From positions 310,001 to 374,000 of the forward strand of contig NZ_ASJB01000028.1 of the NCBI RefSeq assembly GCF_000478275.1: 64,000 nucleotides of DNA, in the 5' to 3' direction. Both the position numbers and the translations under genes were made by a program. The first letter of the stretch is position 1. Every line of letters begins with the position of its first letter. The notes beneath the pieces were generated by a model. The model worked only from the letters and a program-made list of their open reading frames with translations, did not search any database and was not told the origin of the DNA. This DNA is from Amycolatopsis orientalis DSM 40040 = KCTC 9412. Its GTDB lineage: Bacteria > Actinomycetota > Actinomycetes > Mycobacteriales > Pseudonocardiaceae. Positions 24,432-33,554 of the stretch are shown one piece after another.

Positions 24432-25136
24432 TCAGGAGACCTTGGCGGCCGCCGCCAGGATGACCTCCGCGACGACGTCCGGCCGCGAGACCGACACGGC
24501 GTGCGAGGCGTCGACCCGGGTGACCTCCGAACCGGCACGCTCGCTCATGAACTCCTGCGCGGCGGCGGGGATGGCGTGGTCCTGCCCGGCGACCAGCGCC
24601 CAAGACGGCACGGTCTTCCACGCCGGCTCGCCGTCGAACGGGGTCGCCAGCGCGCGCTCGGTGACCGGGCGCTGGGTGACCGCCATGACCGCGGCGGTCT
24701 CGGCGGGGACGTCGGCCGCGAACACGTCCGAGAAGTTCTCGGGCTTGATCGACAGCTCACCCTGGGCGGCGAGGACGTTCGTGGTGTCCGGGCCGAGCTT
24801 GCTGCCCTCGAACCGGCCGGACAGCTCGAACACGCTCTCCCCCGCCTCCGGCTGGAAGGCGGCGATGTAGACGAGCGCCTTCACGTTCGGCGCGGTGGCG
24901 GCCGCGCGGCTGATCACCACGCCGCCGTAGGAATGCCCGGCCAGCACCACGGGGCCGGACACCCCGTTGACTACATCGGCGACGTAGTCCGCGTCGGACT
25001 CGATCCCGCGCAGCGGGTTCGACGCCGCGAGCACCTGATAGCCCTGCTCACGCAGCTTCGGGACGACACCGTTCCAGCTGGACGAGTCGGCGAAAGCACC
25101 GTGGACCAGGACGATGGTGGGCTTCTGGACGCTCAT
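24432..25136 (-). CDS. Alpha/beta hydrolase (EstC-like esterase)
   Basis: 234 residues from the ATG at 25136, with GAAGGAG upstream. The fold markers are the oxyanion region VLVHGAFADSSSW, nucleophile Ser69 in AGHSYGG, and a late acid/His pair near GQDHAIP and DASHAVSVSRPD. This matches the small cytoplasmic esterases related to EstC and plant hydroxynitrile lyases. It diverges from a TetR gene, which probably represses it. The natural ester is unknown. Confidence 0.9.
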   Translation of the reverse strand: MSVQKPTIVLVHGAFADSSSWNGVVPKLREQGYQVLAASNPLRGIESDADYVADVVNGVSGPVVLAGHSYGGVVISRAAATAPNVKALVYIAAFQPEAGESVFELSGRFEGSKLGPDTTNVLAAQGELSIKPENFSDVFAADVPAETAAVMAVTQRPVTERALATPFDGEPAWKTVPSWALVAGQDHAIPAAAQEFMSERAGSEVTRVDASHAVSVSRPDVVAEVILAAAAKVS

Positions 25137-25155
25137 GGTGGCTCCTTCAGAGCTA

Positions 25156-25253
25156 GAGAGAACGATCGGTCTTTCTGCCTGAACAATGCTCGATCCGGAG
25201 GCCTTCCGCAACGTGACGAAGGCGACCTCGCGGAATGACCGTTCTTTCTCTAA
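25156..25253. promoter_or_regulatory. Two putative TetR sites between divergent genes
   Basis: AGAGAGAACGATCGGTC (about 25155-25171, plus strand) and AGAGAAAGAACGGTC (about 25237-25251, minus strand) share GAACG(A/G)TC preceded by an AGAGA run. They flank the divergent starts of the esterase and TetR genes. They are imperfect, so the call is tentative. Confidence 0.35.
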
Positions 25254-25262
25254 GGTTGGGGA

Positions 25263-25823
25263 ATGCCGACTGTCGACCGGGGCGTACACCCGAAGGTCCG
25301 GCTGCTCGAGACCGCTTCGCGGCTGTTCTACGCCGAGGGCATCCACGCCGTCGGGGTGGAGCGCCTGGTCTCCGAGGCGGCCGTGACCAGGGCGACCTTC
25401 TACCGCCACTACCCCACCAAGGACGACCTCGTCGCCGCGTACCTGAGCATGACGAGCGAGCGGATCCGCGAAGGCGTCCACGCCGTGACCCAGGGCAAAC
25501 CCGCCCGCGAAGCGCTACTCGCCGCGCTGGGCATCATCGGCGACCGGACGCTGGACGACGACTTCCGCGGCTGCCAGTTCCTCAACGCCGCCGCCGAATA
25601 CCCCGACCCCGCGCACCAGGTCCGCCAGGTGATCGACGACCACCGTGAGTGGTTCTTCGGCGCGCTCCGGGACCTCGCCCGCGACGCGGGACATGCCGAT
25701 CCCGACCACGCCGCCCGCACCCTCGTCCTTCTCCGCGACGGCGCGCTGCACGGCGGGCACCTCGACGACGCCGGGACCGTCCGCGACACCTTGCGCCGTG
25801 CCGTGACCGACGTCGTCGGCTGA
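25263..25823 (+). CDS. TetR-family transcriptional regulator
   Basis: 186 residues. The N-terminal helix-turn-helix reads RLLETASRLFYAEGIHAVGV followed by VSEAAVTRATFYRHYPTKDD. The C-terminal helical domain (GCQFLNAAAEYPDP) resembles the TetR group that senses small electrophiles or drugs. It is divergent from the esterase gene and is its likely repressor. Confidence 0.9.
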   Translation: MPTVDRGVHPKVRLLETASRLFYAEGIHAVGVERLVSEAAVTRATFYRHYPTKDDLVAAYLSMTSERIREGVHAVTQGKPAREALLAALGIIGDRTLDDDFRGCQFLNAAAEYPDPAHQVRQVIDDHREWFFGALRDLARDAGHADPDHAARTLVLLRDGALHGGHLDDAGTVRDTLRRAVTDVVG

Positions 25824-25947
25824 CTTCTGCCCCTGTCCATGTCCTGTCCGATGTCGTCGTCACCGGCAGGACATTGCGTCTTCTCGACGGTCGTAACAAG
25901 TGCTACCTTCGCGAAAGGGGGCACGGCCGGACCGAGGAGCGGCGACG

Positions 25948-27534
25948 ATGAGGCTTTCTCCCAGCGCGCACGCCGACCCGTTCTGCCGCGACCGGCTGCC
26001 TCCCGAAGACCACTGGCCCGTGCTCGAGTTCGAACTTCCGGAACTGCGCTATCCCGACAGGCTGAACGCCGCCACAGCGCTGCTCGACGAGACCGTCGCG
26101 CGTTTCGGCCCGGACCGGCCTTGCCTGCTGTCACCGGCCGAAACGTGGACCTACGGCGAAGTCCTCGCCCGTGCCAACCGCGTCGCCCACGTCCTGACCG
26201 CCGACTTCGGGGTGGTGCCCGGAAACCGGGTGCTGCTGCGCGGCACCAACACGCCGTGGCTCGCGGCGGCGTGGCTGGCGGTGCTCAAGGCGGGCGCGGT
26301 GGCCGTCACGACCATGCCGATGCTGCGGCGTGCCGAACTCGACAAGATCGTGGACCGCGCGCGGCCCACGATCGCCCTCTGCGACGAACGCCTGCTGGAC
26401 GAACTCCCGCCCGGCCTGCCTGTCGTGTCCTACGGAACGGACCTCGCCGCCCGCGCGGCACGGCATCCGGCGACGTTCGCCGACGTCCGGACCGCGGCCG
26501 ACGACGTCGCCCTGCTCGCCTTCACCTCGGGTACGACGGGATCACCGAAGGCGACGATGCACTTCCACCGCGATCTGCTCGCGATCGCCGACACGTTCTC
26601 GCGGCACGTCGTGCGGCCGGTGTCCGGCGATCTCTTCAGCGGCACGCCACCGCTGGCCTTCACCTTCGGACTCGGCGGGCTGCTGGTGTTCCCGTTGCGC
26701 GCGGGAGCGGCGACGCTCCTGATCGAACGCGCGACGCCGGCGGAACTCGCCGCCCTCGTCGCCGAGAAGGACGTCACCGTCCTGTTCACCGCGCCGACCG
26801 CGTACCGGGCGATCCTGAACTCCGGCGACGGGCGGCTCCTGGCCGGGGTGCGCCGCGCGGTCTCGGCGGGCGAGTCGCTGCCCGCCGCCGTGGCCGAGCG
26901 GTTCCGGGAGACCGTCGGAAGGCCGCTCATCGACGGCCTCGGCAGCACGGAGATGCTGCACGTCTTCATCTCCGCGGCGGACGAGGCGGCCCGGCCCGGC
27001 GCGACCGGGAAGGTGGTGCCCGGCTACCGGGCCGCCGTCCTGGACATCGACGGCACACCGGTTCCCGACGGCACACCCGGCTTCCTCGCGGTGCGCGGCC
27101 CCACCGGCTGCCGCTACCTGGATGACCCGCGCCAGCGCGACTACGTGCGCGACGGCTGGAACATCACGGGCGACACCTACCTCCGTGACGCCGACGGCTA
27201 CTTCAGGTTCGTCGCGCGGAGCGACGACATGATCATCTCGTCCGGCTACAACATCGCCGCCCCCGAAGTCGAGGAGGTCCTCCTCACCCACCCCGACGTG
27301 GCCGAATGCGCGGTGGTGGGGACGCCGGACCCGGACCGCGGTTCGGTCGTGACCGCCTTCGTCGTGCTCCGGCCGGGGATCCCGGCGGGCCCCGCCGTCG
27401 CCCGCGCGCTGCAGGACCACGCGAAGGCGACCGCGGCGCCGTACAAGTACCCGCGGCGCGTCCGGTTCATCGACGCGTTGCCGCGTAACGCGAGCGGGAA
27501 GCTGCAGCGGTATCTGTTGCGGTCCTCCGCCTGA
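25948..27534 (+). CDS. AMP-dependent acyl-CoA synthetase (2-aminobenzoate/benzoate-CoA ligase-like)
   Basis: 528 residues from the ATG behind AGGAGCGGCGACG. The adenylate-forming motifs are present: phosphate loop AFTSGTTGSPKATMHFH (about 191-207), LIDGLGSTEMLHVF, DGWNITGDTYLRDADGYF, and the C-terminal Lys in PRNASGKLQRY. Wording around DLFSGTPPLAFTFGLGGLLVFPL resembles aryl-CoA ligases acting on benzoate or 2-aminobenzoate. It activates a carboxylic acid as acyl-AMP and then as CoA thioester. No other aromatic degradation genes are adjacent, so the substrate is open. Confidence 0.9.
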   Translation: MRLSPSAHADPFCRDRLPPEDHWPVLEFELPELRYPDRLNAATALLDETVARFGPDRPCLLSPAETWTYGEVLARANRVAHVLTADFGVVPGNRVLLRGTNTPWLAAAWLAVLKAGAVAVTTMPMLRRAELDKIVDRARPTIALCDERLLDELPPGLPVVSYGTDLAARAARHPATFADVRTAADDVALLAFTSGTTGSPKATMHFHRDLLAIADTFSRHVVRPVSGDLFSGTPPLAFTFGLGGLLVFPLRAGAATLLIERATPAELAALVAEKDVTVLFTAPTAYRAILNSGDGRLLAGVRRAVSAGESLPAAVAERFRETVGRPLIDGLGSTEMLHVFISAADEAARPGATGKVVPGYRAAVLDIDGTPVPDGTPGFLAVRGPTGCRYLDDPRQRDYVRDGWNITGDTYLRDADGYFRFVARSDDMIISSGYNIAAPEVEEVLLTHPDVAECAVVGTPDPDRGSVVTAFVVLRPGIPAGPAVARALQDHAKATAAPYKYPRRVRFIDALPRNASGKLQRYLLRSSA

Positions 27535-27565
27535 GCCCTTTCAGCGGATACCGCGGCGCTGATCG

Positions 27566-28951
27566 TCAGTCCTCGTTCCCGCGCCGTCCGAGCGCGTGGA
27601 ACAGCGCCGTGGCGAGGACGAGGCCTTCGCGGGCGATACCGGCGAGCAGATGCTCGTCGGGCGCGTGCTGGAGGCAACCCGGATAGGAATGCGGCACCCA
27701 CAGGGTCGGCAGGCCGAGGATGTCGGTGAACACGTGATTCGGCAGACCGCCGCCGAAACTGGGCAGGATCGCGACCGGTCGGCCGGAGACCTCGTCGAGC
27801 ACGCCCTTCGCCCAGCCCACCCAGGGGTCGTCGACCGGCGTGCGGCTGGCCCGGAAACTGCCTTCCGCGGTGACGTCGACCATCGAAAAGCCGTGTGCGG
27901 CAAGGTGTTTCGTGACCTCGTCCGCCACCGCGCCGACGTCGGTGCCCGCGACGTACCGGAGTTGCAGCATCGCGCGGGCGCGGCCGGGGATGGCGTTGAC
28001 GGGCCGGTCGATGTCCGCGGCCCCCAGCGAGAGGACTTCGAGCGTGTTCCAGCCGTACAGCCGCTCGGCCACGGTCAGCCTGGTGTCGCCCCAGCCGTCG
28101 TCCGGCACCGGATCCCCGGGCCCGTTCGCGATCTCGAGGCCGGCGAGGGCTTCGCGGACGCTTTCGGGAAGTTCGGGCGGCAGGAGCCCCGGCACCTGGA
28201 TGCGGCCATGGCCGTCGACGAGACAGGCGATCGCGCCGGCGAGGGTGGTGGCGGGATTGCGCAGCACGCCACCCCAGTTCCCCGAGTGGTAGGCGTCGGG
28301 GCGCAGATCGACGTCGAGGGTGAGGTGGACACTGCCGCGCGCGCCGAGGAACACCGTCGGCGTCGCGGCGTCCAGGCGGGGGCCGTCGGAGGCGATGAGG
28401 AGGTCCGCGCGCAGCGCGTCCCTTTGCGCCGCCACGAATTCGTCGAGCCCCGGGGAGCCGATCTCCTCGCCGGTCTCGAACAGGAACTTGAGGTTGAAGC
28501 CGAGGGAACCCTGTTCCGCCAAGAGGAACCTCAGCGCGGTCAGGTTGATCAGGTGCTGTCCCTTGTTGTCCGCCGCACCGCGGCCGTACCAGCGCTCGCC
28601 GTCGGCGGTCAGCGTCCACGGGTCCCGGCCTTCGCTCCACCTGCCCTCGTGCCCGTCGACGACGTCGGCGTGCCCGTAGCACAGGAGGGTCGGCAGCTCC
28701 GGGGATTCGATCCGGGTGCCGATCAGGAAGGGGCCGCCCGCCGGGTCGGGATTGGGATGGGTCGTCACCGAGCAGCCGAGCGTGGTCAGCGCCGGGGTCA
28801 GCACGTCGTCAAGGTATGCCTTGATGGCAACGCGGCCGTCCGGATGGTCGCTCACGGTCTGATACCGCACCAGCTCGGCCAGCTCGGCGAAGAAGGCCCC
28901 CGAGTCGACGTGTTCCCGGGCCTTCGAAACCAGTTCTGCGGGGACTGCCAC
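27566..28951 (-). CDS. M20-family metallopeptidase
   Basis: 461 residues. The two-zinc aminoacylase/carboxypeptidase pattern is visible: LLCYGHADVVDG (His, bridging Asp region), the general-base/zinc pair in LFETGEEIGSPG, a dimerisation lid (SVHLTLDVDLRPDAYHSGNWGG), and a final zinc His in VWVPHSYPG. The length fits CPG2/dipeptidase-like exo- or dipeptidases. There is no signal peptide. It converges on the CoA ligase and diverges from the GH2 gene across the 46-bp palindrome. Confidence 0.92.
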   Translation of the reverse strand: MAVPAELVSKAREHVDSGAFFAELAELVRYQTVSDHPDGRVAIKAYLDDVLTPALTTLGCSVTTHPNPDPAGGPFLIGTRIESPELPTLLCYGHADVVDGHEGRWSEGRDPWTLTADGERWYGRGAADNKGQHLINLTALRFLLAEQGSLGFNLKFLFETGEEIGSPGLDEFVAAQRDALRADLLIASDGPRLDAATPTVFLGARGSVHLTLDVDLRPDAYHSGNWGGVLRNPATTLAGAIACLVDGHGRIQVPGLLPPELPESVREALAGLEIANGPGDPVPDDGWGDTRLTVAERLYGWNTLEVLSLGAADIDRPVNAIPGRARAMLQLRYVAGTDVGAVADEVTKHLAAHGFSMVDVTAEGSFRASRTPVDDPWVGWAKGVLDEVSGRPVAILPSFGGGLPNHVFTDILGLPTLWVPHSYPGCLQHAPDEHLLAGIAREGLVLATALFHALGRRGNED

Positions 28952-28974
28952 GTGTTCTCCCGAGTCGCTCGCCG

Positions 28975-29020
28975 CTCGTGAGTGGTAATGACGGTTCTAA
29001 CCGTCATTACCACTCACGAG
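28975..29020. repeat. 46-bp perfect palindrome, copy 2
   Basis: Arms 28975-28996 and 28999-29020 are perfect 22-bp complements around CT. Compared with copy 1 at 3170 one A has become T in the left arm (GGTAATGAC) and the matching T has become A in the right, preserving pairing. This copy lies between two divergent gene starts, where a terminator would not be expected. Confidence 0.9.
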
Positions 29021-29033
29021 CCGTTTGCCGCTT

Positions 29034-29045
29034 TACAACGTTGTA
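29034..29045. promoter_or_regulatory. LacI-type operator upstream of the GH2 gene
   Basis: TACAACGTTGTA is a perfect 12-bp palindrome with the CG centre of LacI-family operators. Related half-sites follow at once (ATCAACGATGTAAA, 29045-29058), and GTTGTCAACGTTGTC overlaps the first codons of the gene. No LacI gene is adjacent on this side. Confidence 0.5.
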
Positions 29046-29138
29046 TCAACGATGTAAAAAGGCCCTGACGGCTTGCCGTGGCCCGCCTCACACCGGTTCC
29101 CCCGGCCGCGGCTGTCCCCGGAGAAGGGTGTCGAGCAG

Positions 29139-31661
29139 ATGTTGTCAACGTTGTCACCTCATCGCCCCCGAGGCAGATCCCGCGGTGCCACCCGGTTTCG
29201 GAAGTCACTGGCCACCGCGGTCGCGGTGGCCTCCGCCCTGGCGGTGACGTCGGGGGCCGCGACGGCGGCGGAGAGCGGCTGGAAAATGGGCAAGCCGCGC
29301 CTGACCACCCCGTGGACGAACCAGGTGTCCCCCTCCAACGCGTTGCCCGAATACCCGCGACCCCAGCTGGTGCGCGAGAACTGGCAGAACCTCAACGGGC
29401 TCTGGGAGTTCGCCGGCGCCGCTCCCGGCGAGGTCCCGCCGTTCGGCGAGCGACTCGCCGAACGGATCCTGGTCCCCTACCCCACCGAATCGGCGCTTTC
29501 CGGGATCCAGCGGCACGAGGACCACATGTGGTACCGGCGCACGTTCACCGTGCCGAAGAACTGGCATGTCGGCAAAGACAACACCCTCCGGATCAACTTC
29601 GGCGCCGTGGACTACAAGGCGAAGGTCTACGTCAACGGCAAGGAGGTGGCCGCGCACCAGGGTGGCTACGGCGCGTTCTCCGCGGACGTGACGCCGGCGC
29701 TGAAGCCACAGGGAGAGCAGGAGATCATCGTCGGCGTCGAGGATCGCGCCGACGCGACCTGGCAGCCCGTCGGCAAGCAGCGCCTGGTCCCCGACCGCGG
29801 GATCTTCTACGAAGGCGCCTCCGGCATCTGGCAGACGGTGTGGATGGAGCCGGTCGCGGCCCGGCACATCGGCTCGCTCGGCATGGTCCCCGACCTCGAA
29901 TCGTCCGCGCTCAAGCTCACCGTCGACACCGGCGGGAGCGCCGGGCTGACCGTCGAGGCCGTGGTCCGTGACGGCAAGAAGGTGGTCAGCCACACCAAGG
30001 CGCCCGCTGCCGGGACGATCTCGCTGCCGGTGCCCCAGACGAAGCTCTGGTCGCCGGACTCCCCCTTCCTCTACGACCTCGACGTCGAACTGAAGGACGG
30101 CCGCCGCACCGTGGACAGGGTGTCGTCCTACTTCGGCATGCGGGAATTCGGCACCACGAAGGGGGCCGACGGCAAACTCCGGTTCACCCTCAACGGCAGG
30201 ATCCTCTTCCTGCAGTCCACTTTGGACCAGGGTTACTGGCCGGACGGCATCTACACCGCGCCGACCGACGCCGCGTTGCGCTTCGACCTCGAACAGCACA
30301 AGGTCCTCGGGTTCAACACCGTCCGCAAGCACATCAAGACCGAACCCGATCGCTGGTACCACCACGCCGACAGGCTCGGCCTGCTCGTCTGGCAGGACAT
30401 GCCGTCGATGCGCACCGGTGGCCGCCCGCCCGTCGACGCCCAGCGGCAGTTCAAGGCCGAGTTGACGGAACTGGTGGAGCAGAAGAAGAACTGGACCTCG
30501 ATCGTGGGCTATGTGCCGTTCAACGAGGGCTGGGCGGAGTGGTCGCGCGAGGAGACCGGGAAGATCGCCGACAGCGTCAAGGCCCAGGACCCGACCAGGC
30601 TGGTCAACGCGCACAGCGGGGTCAACTGCTGCGATTCCCTCGGCGACTCCGGCAAGGGTGACGTCCTCGACTGGCACGCCTACCCCGGCCCCGCGAAGCC
30701 GATGCCCGACGCCAAGCGGATCTCGATCGACGGCGAACACGGCGGCTACGGTCTCGAGGTCAAGGACCACATGTGGTTCGGCGAGGGCCACGCCTACGAG
30801 ATGGTGAAGGACCAGGCGACCTTGAACAGCCGCTACGTCCAGAATCAGCGTGACGTTCTCGCGTCCGCTCAGAGCTGCGGCATCAGCGGCTCGATCTACA
30901 CGCAGATCACCGACGTCGAGCACGAGGTCAACGGCTTCTTCACCTACGACAGGCAGGTGAAGAAGATGGACTTCGCGCAGGTGCGCGCGGTCAACCAGGC
31001 GATCATCTCGGGCGCCGACGGCAGCGGCTCGGGCGCGCCGGACCCCGGGCCCGGCACCCCGGGCCTCGACGGCGTGCACGCGTACAAGTTCGACGAGGGA
31101 ACCGGTTCCCGTGCCGCGGACTCGGTCGGCGACGCGGACGCGACGCTGACCAACGCGCACTGGGTGGACGGCGCGCTGGCCTTCACGGGTAACGGGCAGG
31201 CCGACACCGGAGCGAATCTCGTCGACACGGCGGGCAGTTATTCGGTTTCGGCGCGGGCGAAACTGGACGAGGCGGGCGGAGCGTTCCAGACAGTCGTCAG
31301 CCAGGACACCGGCCGCGACAGCGCGTTCTTCCTGCAGTACTCCGGGCAGGACCAGCGGTGGGCGATGAGCTTCGTCGGTCTCCGCGCCCTGTCGCCGGAG
31401 AAGCCGGAAGCCGGTCGCTGGTACCACCTGACCGGCGTCCGCGACGCCAAGGCCGGCACGTTGTCGCTGTACGTCGACGGCGTGAAGGTCGCATCGCAGA
31501 ACGCCTGTTCCGCCGCGCGCAGCACCGGCCACACGGTGATCGGCCGCGGCCAGTACGGCGGTCAGCAGGTCGACTTCCTGCGCGGGGCGGTGGACGACGT
31601 CCGGCTCTACGACCGGCCGCTGTCCGACGCCGAGGTCGCGACGCTCGCGAAGCGGGACTGA
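29139..31661 (+). CDS. Secreted glycoside hydrolase family 2 enzyme with LamG-like C-terminal domain
   Basis: 840 residues from ATG 29139. A cationic, hydrophobic signal peptide ends near TSGAATAAES (about 45). The GH2 layout follows: sugar-binding jelly-roll (about 75-240), immunoglobulin-like domain (about 245-340), and TIM barrel with acid/base Glu463 (PFNEGWAEW) and probable nucleophile Glu533 (IDGEHGGYG). A Gly/Pro linker leads to a concanavalin/LamG-like domain (about 655-835, HAYKFDEGTGSRAADSVG). It probably acts as a beta-galactosidase or related exo-enzyme outside the cell, with the LamG part binding glycan. Likely controlled by the palindromes just upstream. Confidence 0.92.
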   Translation: MLSTLSPHRPRGRSRGATRFRKSLATAVAVASALAVTSGAATAAESGWKMGKPRLTTPWTNQVSPSNALPEYPRPQLVRENWQNLNGLWEFAGAAPGEVPPFGERLAERILVPYPTESALSGIQRHEDHMWYRRTFTVPKNWHVGKDNTLRINFGAVDYKAKVYVNGKEVAAHQGGYGAFSADVTPALKPQGEQEIIVGVEDRADATWQPVGKQRLVPDRGIFYEGASGIWQTVWMEPVAARHIGSLGMVPDLESSALKLTVDTGGSAGLTVEAVVRDGKKVVSHTKAPAAGTISLPVPQTKLWSPDSPFLYDLDVELKDGRRTVDRVSSYFGMREFGTTKGADGKLRFTLNGRILFLQSTLDQGYWPDGIYTAPTDAALRFDLEQHKVLGFNTVRKHIKTEPDRWYHHADRLGLLVWQDMPSMRTGGRPPVDAQRQFKAELTELVEQKKNWTSIVGYVPFNEGWAEWSREETGKIADSVKAQDPTRLVNAHSGVNCCDSLGDSGKGDVLDWHAYPGPAKPMPDAKRISIDGEHGGYGLEVKDHMWFGEGHAYEMVKDQATLNSRYVQNQRDVLASAQSCGISGSIYTQITDVEHEVNGFFTYDRQVKKMDFAQVRAVNQAIISGADGSGSGAPDPGPGTPGLDGVHAYKFDEGTGSRAADSVGDADATLTNAHWVDGALAFTGNGQADTGANLVDTAGSYSVSARAKLDEAGGAFQTVVSQDTGRDSAFFLQYSGQDQRWAMSFVGLRALSPEKPEAGRWYHLTGVRDAKAGTLSLYVDGVKVASQNACSAARSTGHTVIGRGQYGGQQVDFLRGAVDDVRLYDRPLSDAEVATLAKRD

Positions 31662-31670
31662 GCGGTGAGC

Positions 31671-31698
31671 GCGGCGCCGGGAATGGTCCCGGCGCCGC
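31671..31698 (+). terminator. Hairpin terminator after the GH2 gene
   Basis: Perfect 12-bp arms GCGGCGCCGGGA (31671-31682) and TCCCGGCGCCGC (31687-31698) around ATGG lie ten bases past the stop. Confidence 0.7.
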
Positions 31699-31816
31699 GT
31701 GCGGTCACCCCTCGCATCTCCACCGGTCTGGCCGGTGTGACCGGACCGGTTCCGCCGCGGCCGGGCCCCCGCAAATTGGTCGGACTTCCTACTTTAGGAT
31801 GTCCACGGGAGGCTTC

Positions 31817-32857
31817 ATGAACGACGTCCTGTTCTTCGTCCACAGTGGAATCGGCCGGATCACCCTGAACCGGCCGCGTGCGCTCAACTCGCTGAACCAC
31901 GGCATGGTCCGCGCGATCGCCGGACAGCTCGAGGCCTGGCGTTCCGATCCGGCGGTCCACGCCGTGCTGATCGACGGAGCCGGGGAACGCGGGCTCTGCG
32001 CGGGCGGCGACATCCGCGCCATCCACGAGGACGCCAAGGCGGGCGGGACAGCCTCGTTGCGGTTCTGGGCCGACGAATACCGTCTGAACGCGCTGATCTC
32101 GCGTTACCCCAAGCCGTACCTGGCGCTCATGGACGGTCTCGTGATGGGCGGCGGGGTCGGCGTCTCCGCGCACGGCAGCCACCGGATCGTCACCGAACGC
32201 TCCCGGATCGCCATGCCCGAGGTCGGCATCGGCTTCGTCCCCGACGTCGGCGGCACGTACCTGCTGTCCCGCACGCCCGGGCAACTCGGCACGCATATCG
32301 CCCTCACGGCCGGGTCGATCGGCGGATCCGACGCGATCCACTGTGGACTCGCCGATCATTTCCTGCCCAGTGCCCGGATTTCCGAGCTGCCCGACGCGCT
32401 CGCGTCCCACGGGCCGGACGCCGCACTGGAGCTGCTCACCGAACCCGCGCCGCCGAGCGATCTCGCCGCGGACGCCGCGTGGATCGACCACTGTTACGCG
32501 GCGGACACGGTCGAGGAGATCCTCACCCGGCTCCACTCCGCGGGCAGCGCGGCGGCCACCGCCGCCAAGGAGATCGAGGCCAAGTCACCGACGGCGGTGA
32601 AGGTGACCCTGCGCGCGCTCCGCACCGCGGCGACGCTGCCCGATCTGGAATCCGTGCTGGCGCAGGAATACCGCGTCTCGTACCACCTGCTGCGCACGGC
32701 CGAGTTCGCCGAGGGGATCCGCGCGCAGATCATCGACAAGGACCGTTCCCCGCGCTGGTCCCCGGCGACCTTGTCCGAAGTGGACGACACGCTGGTCGGC
32801 TCCTGCTTCGCCGATCTCGGCGACGACGAACCGGGACTTTTCATTCCTGGCCGGTGA
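31817..32857 (+). CDS. 3-hydroxyisobutyryl-CoA hydrolase-like enoyl-CoA hydratase family protein
   Basis: 346 residues from ATG 31817 with GGGAGG just upstream; an ATG at 31799 is in frame but lacks a ribosome site. The crotonase fold motifs are ITLNRPRALNSLNHGMV, GERGLCAGGDIRAIHEDA (oxyanion hole) and SRIAMPEVGIGFVPDVGGTYLLSR. The extended C-terminus and these catalytic-loop residues fit the valine-pathway thioesterase subgroup rather than hydratases. Its 3' end overlaps the convergent SWIM gene by 17 bases. Confidence 0.88.
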   Translation: MNDVLFFVHSGIGRITLNRPRALNSLNHGMVRAIAGQLEAWRSDPAVHAVLIDGAGERGLCAGGDIRAIHEDAKAGGTASLRFWADEYRLNALISRYPKPYLALMDGLVMGGGVGVSAHGSHRIVTERSRIAMPEVGIGFVPDVGGTYLLSRTPGQLGTHIALTAGSIGGSDAIHCGLADHFLPSARISELPDALASHGPDAALELLTEPAPPSDLAADAAWIDHCYAADTVEEILTRLHSAGSAAATAAKEIEAKSPTAVKVTLRALRTAATLPDLESVLAQEYRVSYHLLRTAEFAEGIRAQIIDKDRSPRWSPATLSEVDDTLVGSCFADLGDDEPGLFIPGR

Positions 32858-33554
32858 GCGTCCGGTACAGCGGCCGCAGCAGTTCGGTGACCGAGGTCCC
32901 GTCCACCGTCGCCGCGAGCGGCGGCACCTCCCCGAGCAGCCCCAGCGCCGCCCCGGCCTGAGGTCGTCGCGCGCTCACCCGCGTGACGTCGCCCGCCGGG
33001 CCCCAGCCGAAGAAGTCGTCCATGACCTCGGCGAGGCCCGGTGCTTCCGCGTCGGTGGACGGGGCCGTGACCCGCGCGCCCGCCTGCCGTCCGAGGTCTT
33101 CGAGCAGGGTGGCCTGGTCACGGCCGCGGAGCGCGAAGATCGTGAACGGATCGGTGTCGTTCTGCTCCGCCAGCGCCATCAGAGCGGCGATCAGGTGGTC
33201 GCACGGGACACGGGTGCCGGGGCACGTGCAGTCGAGCGACAGTTCCCGAGCCCCCTCGGGGAACAGCGGCACCTGCTCCGCGAAGAAGAAGCGTTCGATA
33301 TCGTCCGGGACCCGACCGTCGAGCAGGGCCACAGTCGTGTCCTCGTCTTCCGCGAAGGCCGCGGTCACCGCTGTCCACACCTGCTTGCCGAAGGTCGGGA
33401 GTCCGATGCGGACCTCGTAGAACCGTTGCCGGGTCACGCGTATCCGGGCGACGGCGGCGGCGGGCCCGACCGTGAGCGTGTCGACGCGGCAGGGCGGGAC
33501 GAGTCCTTTGTGGACGCCGAGTTCGTCTAGGGCGCGACGGAACCGGTCAGTCAT
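32841..33554 (-). CDS. SWIM zinc-finger protein, partner of a SNF2 helicase
   Basis: 237 residues. The SWIM pattern CxC...CxH is LDCTCPGTRVPCDHLIAAL (about residues 108-126), preceded by a strand-rich segment (RFYEVRIGLPTFGKQVW). SWIM domains chelate zinc and bind DNA or protein. The start overlaps the helicase stop by eight bases, so the two are co-translated. SWIM/SNF2 gene pairs are common in actinobacteria, with a presumed role in DNA remodelling or repair that has not been pinned down. Confidence 0.9.
   Translation of the reverse strand: MTDRFRRALDELGVHKGLVPPCRVDTLTVGPAAAVARIRVTRQRFYEVRIGLPTFGKQVWTAVTAAFAEDEDTTVALLDGRVPDDIERFFFAEQVPLFPEGARELSLDCTCPGTRVPCDHLIAALMALAEQNDTDPFTIFALRGRDQATLLEDLGRQAGARVTAPSTDAEAPGLAEVMDDFFGWGPAGDVTRVSARRPQAGAALGLLGEVPPLAATVDGTSVTELLRPLYRTLTGQE

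Noticed and set aside
28975-29020. Palindrome copy 2 as an ordinary terminator
   Set aside because: It lies between divergent gene starts, so no gene ends there.
29205-31532. 775-codon open frame opposite the GH2 gene
   Set aside because: Shadow of a firmly identified GH2 enzyme; low-complexity arginine/valine/glycine sequence with no motif.
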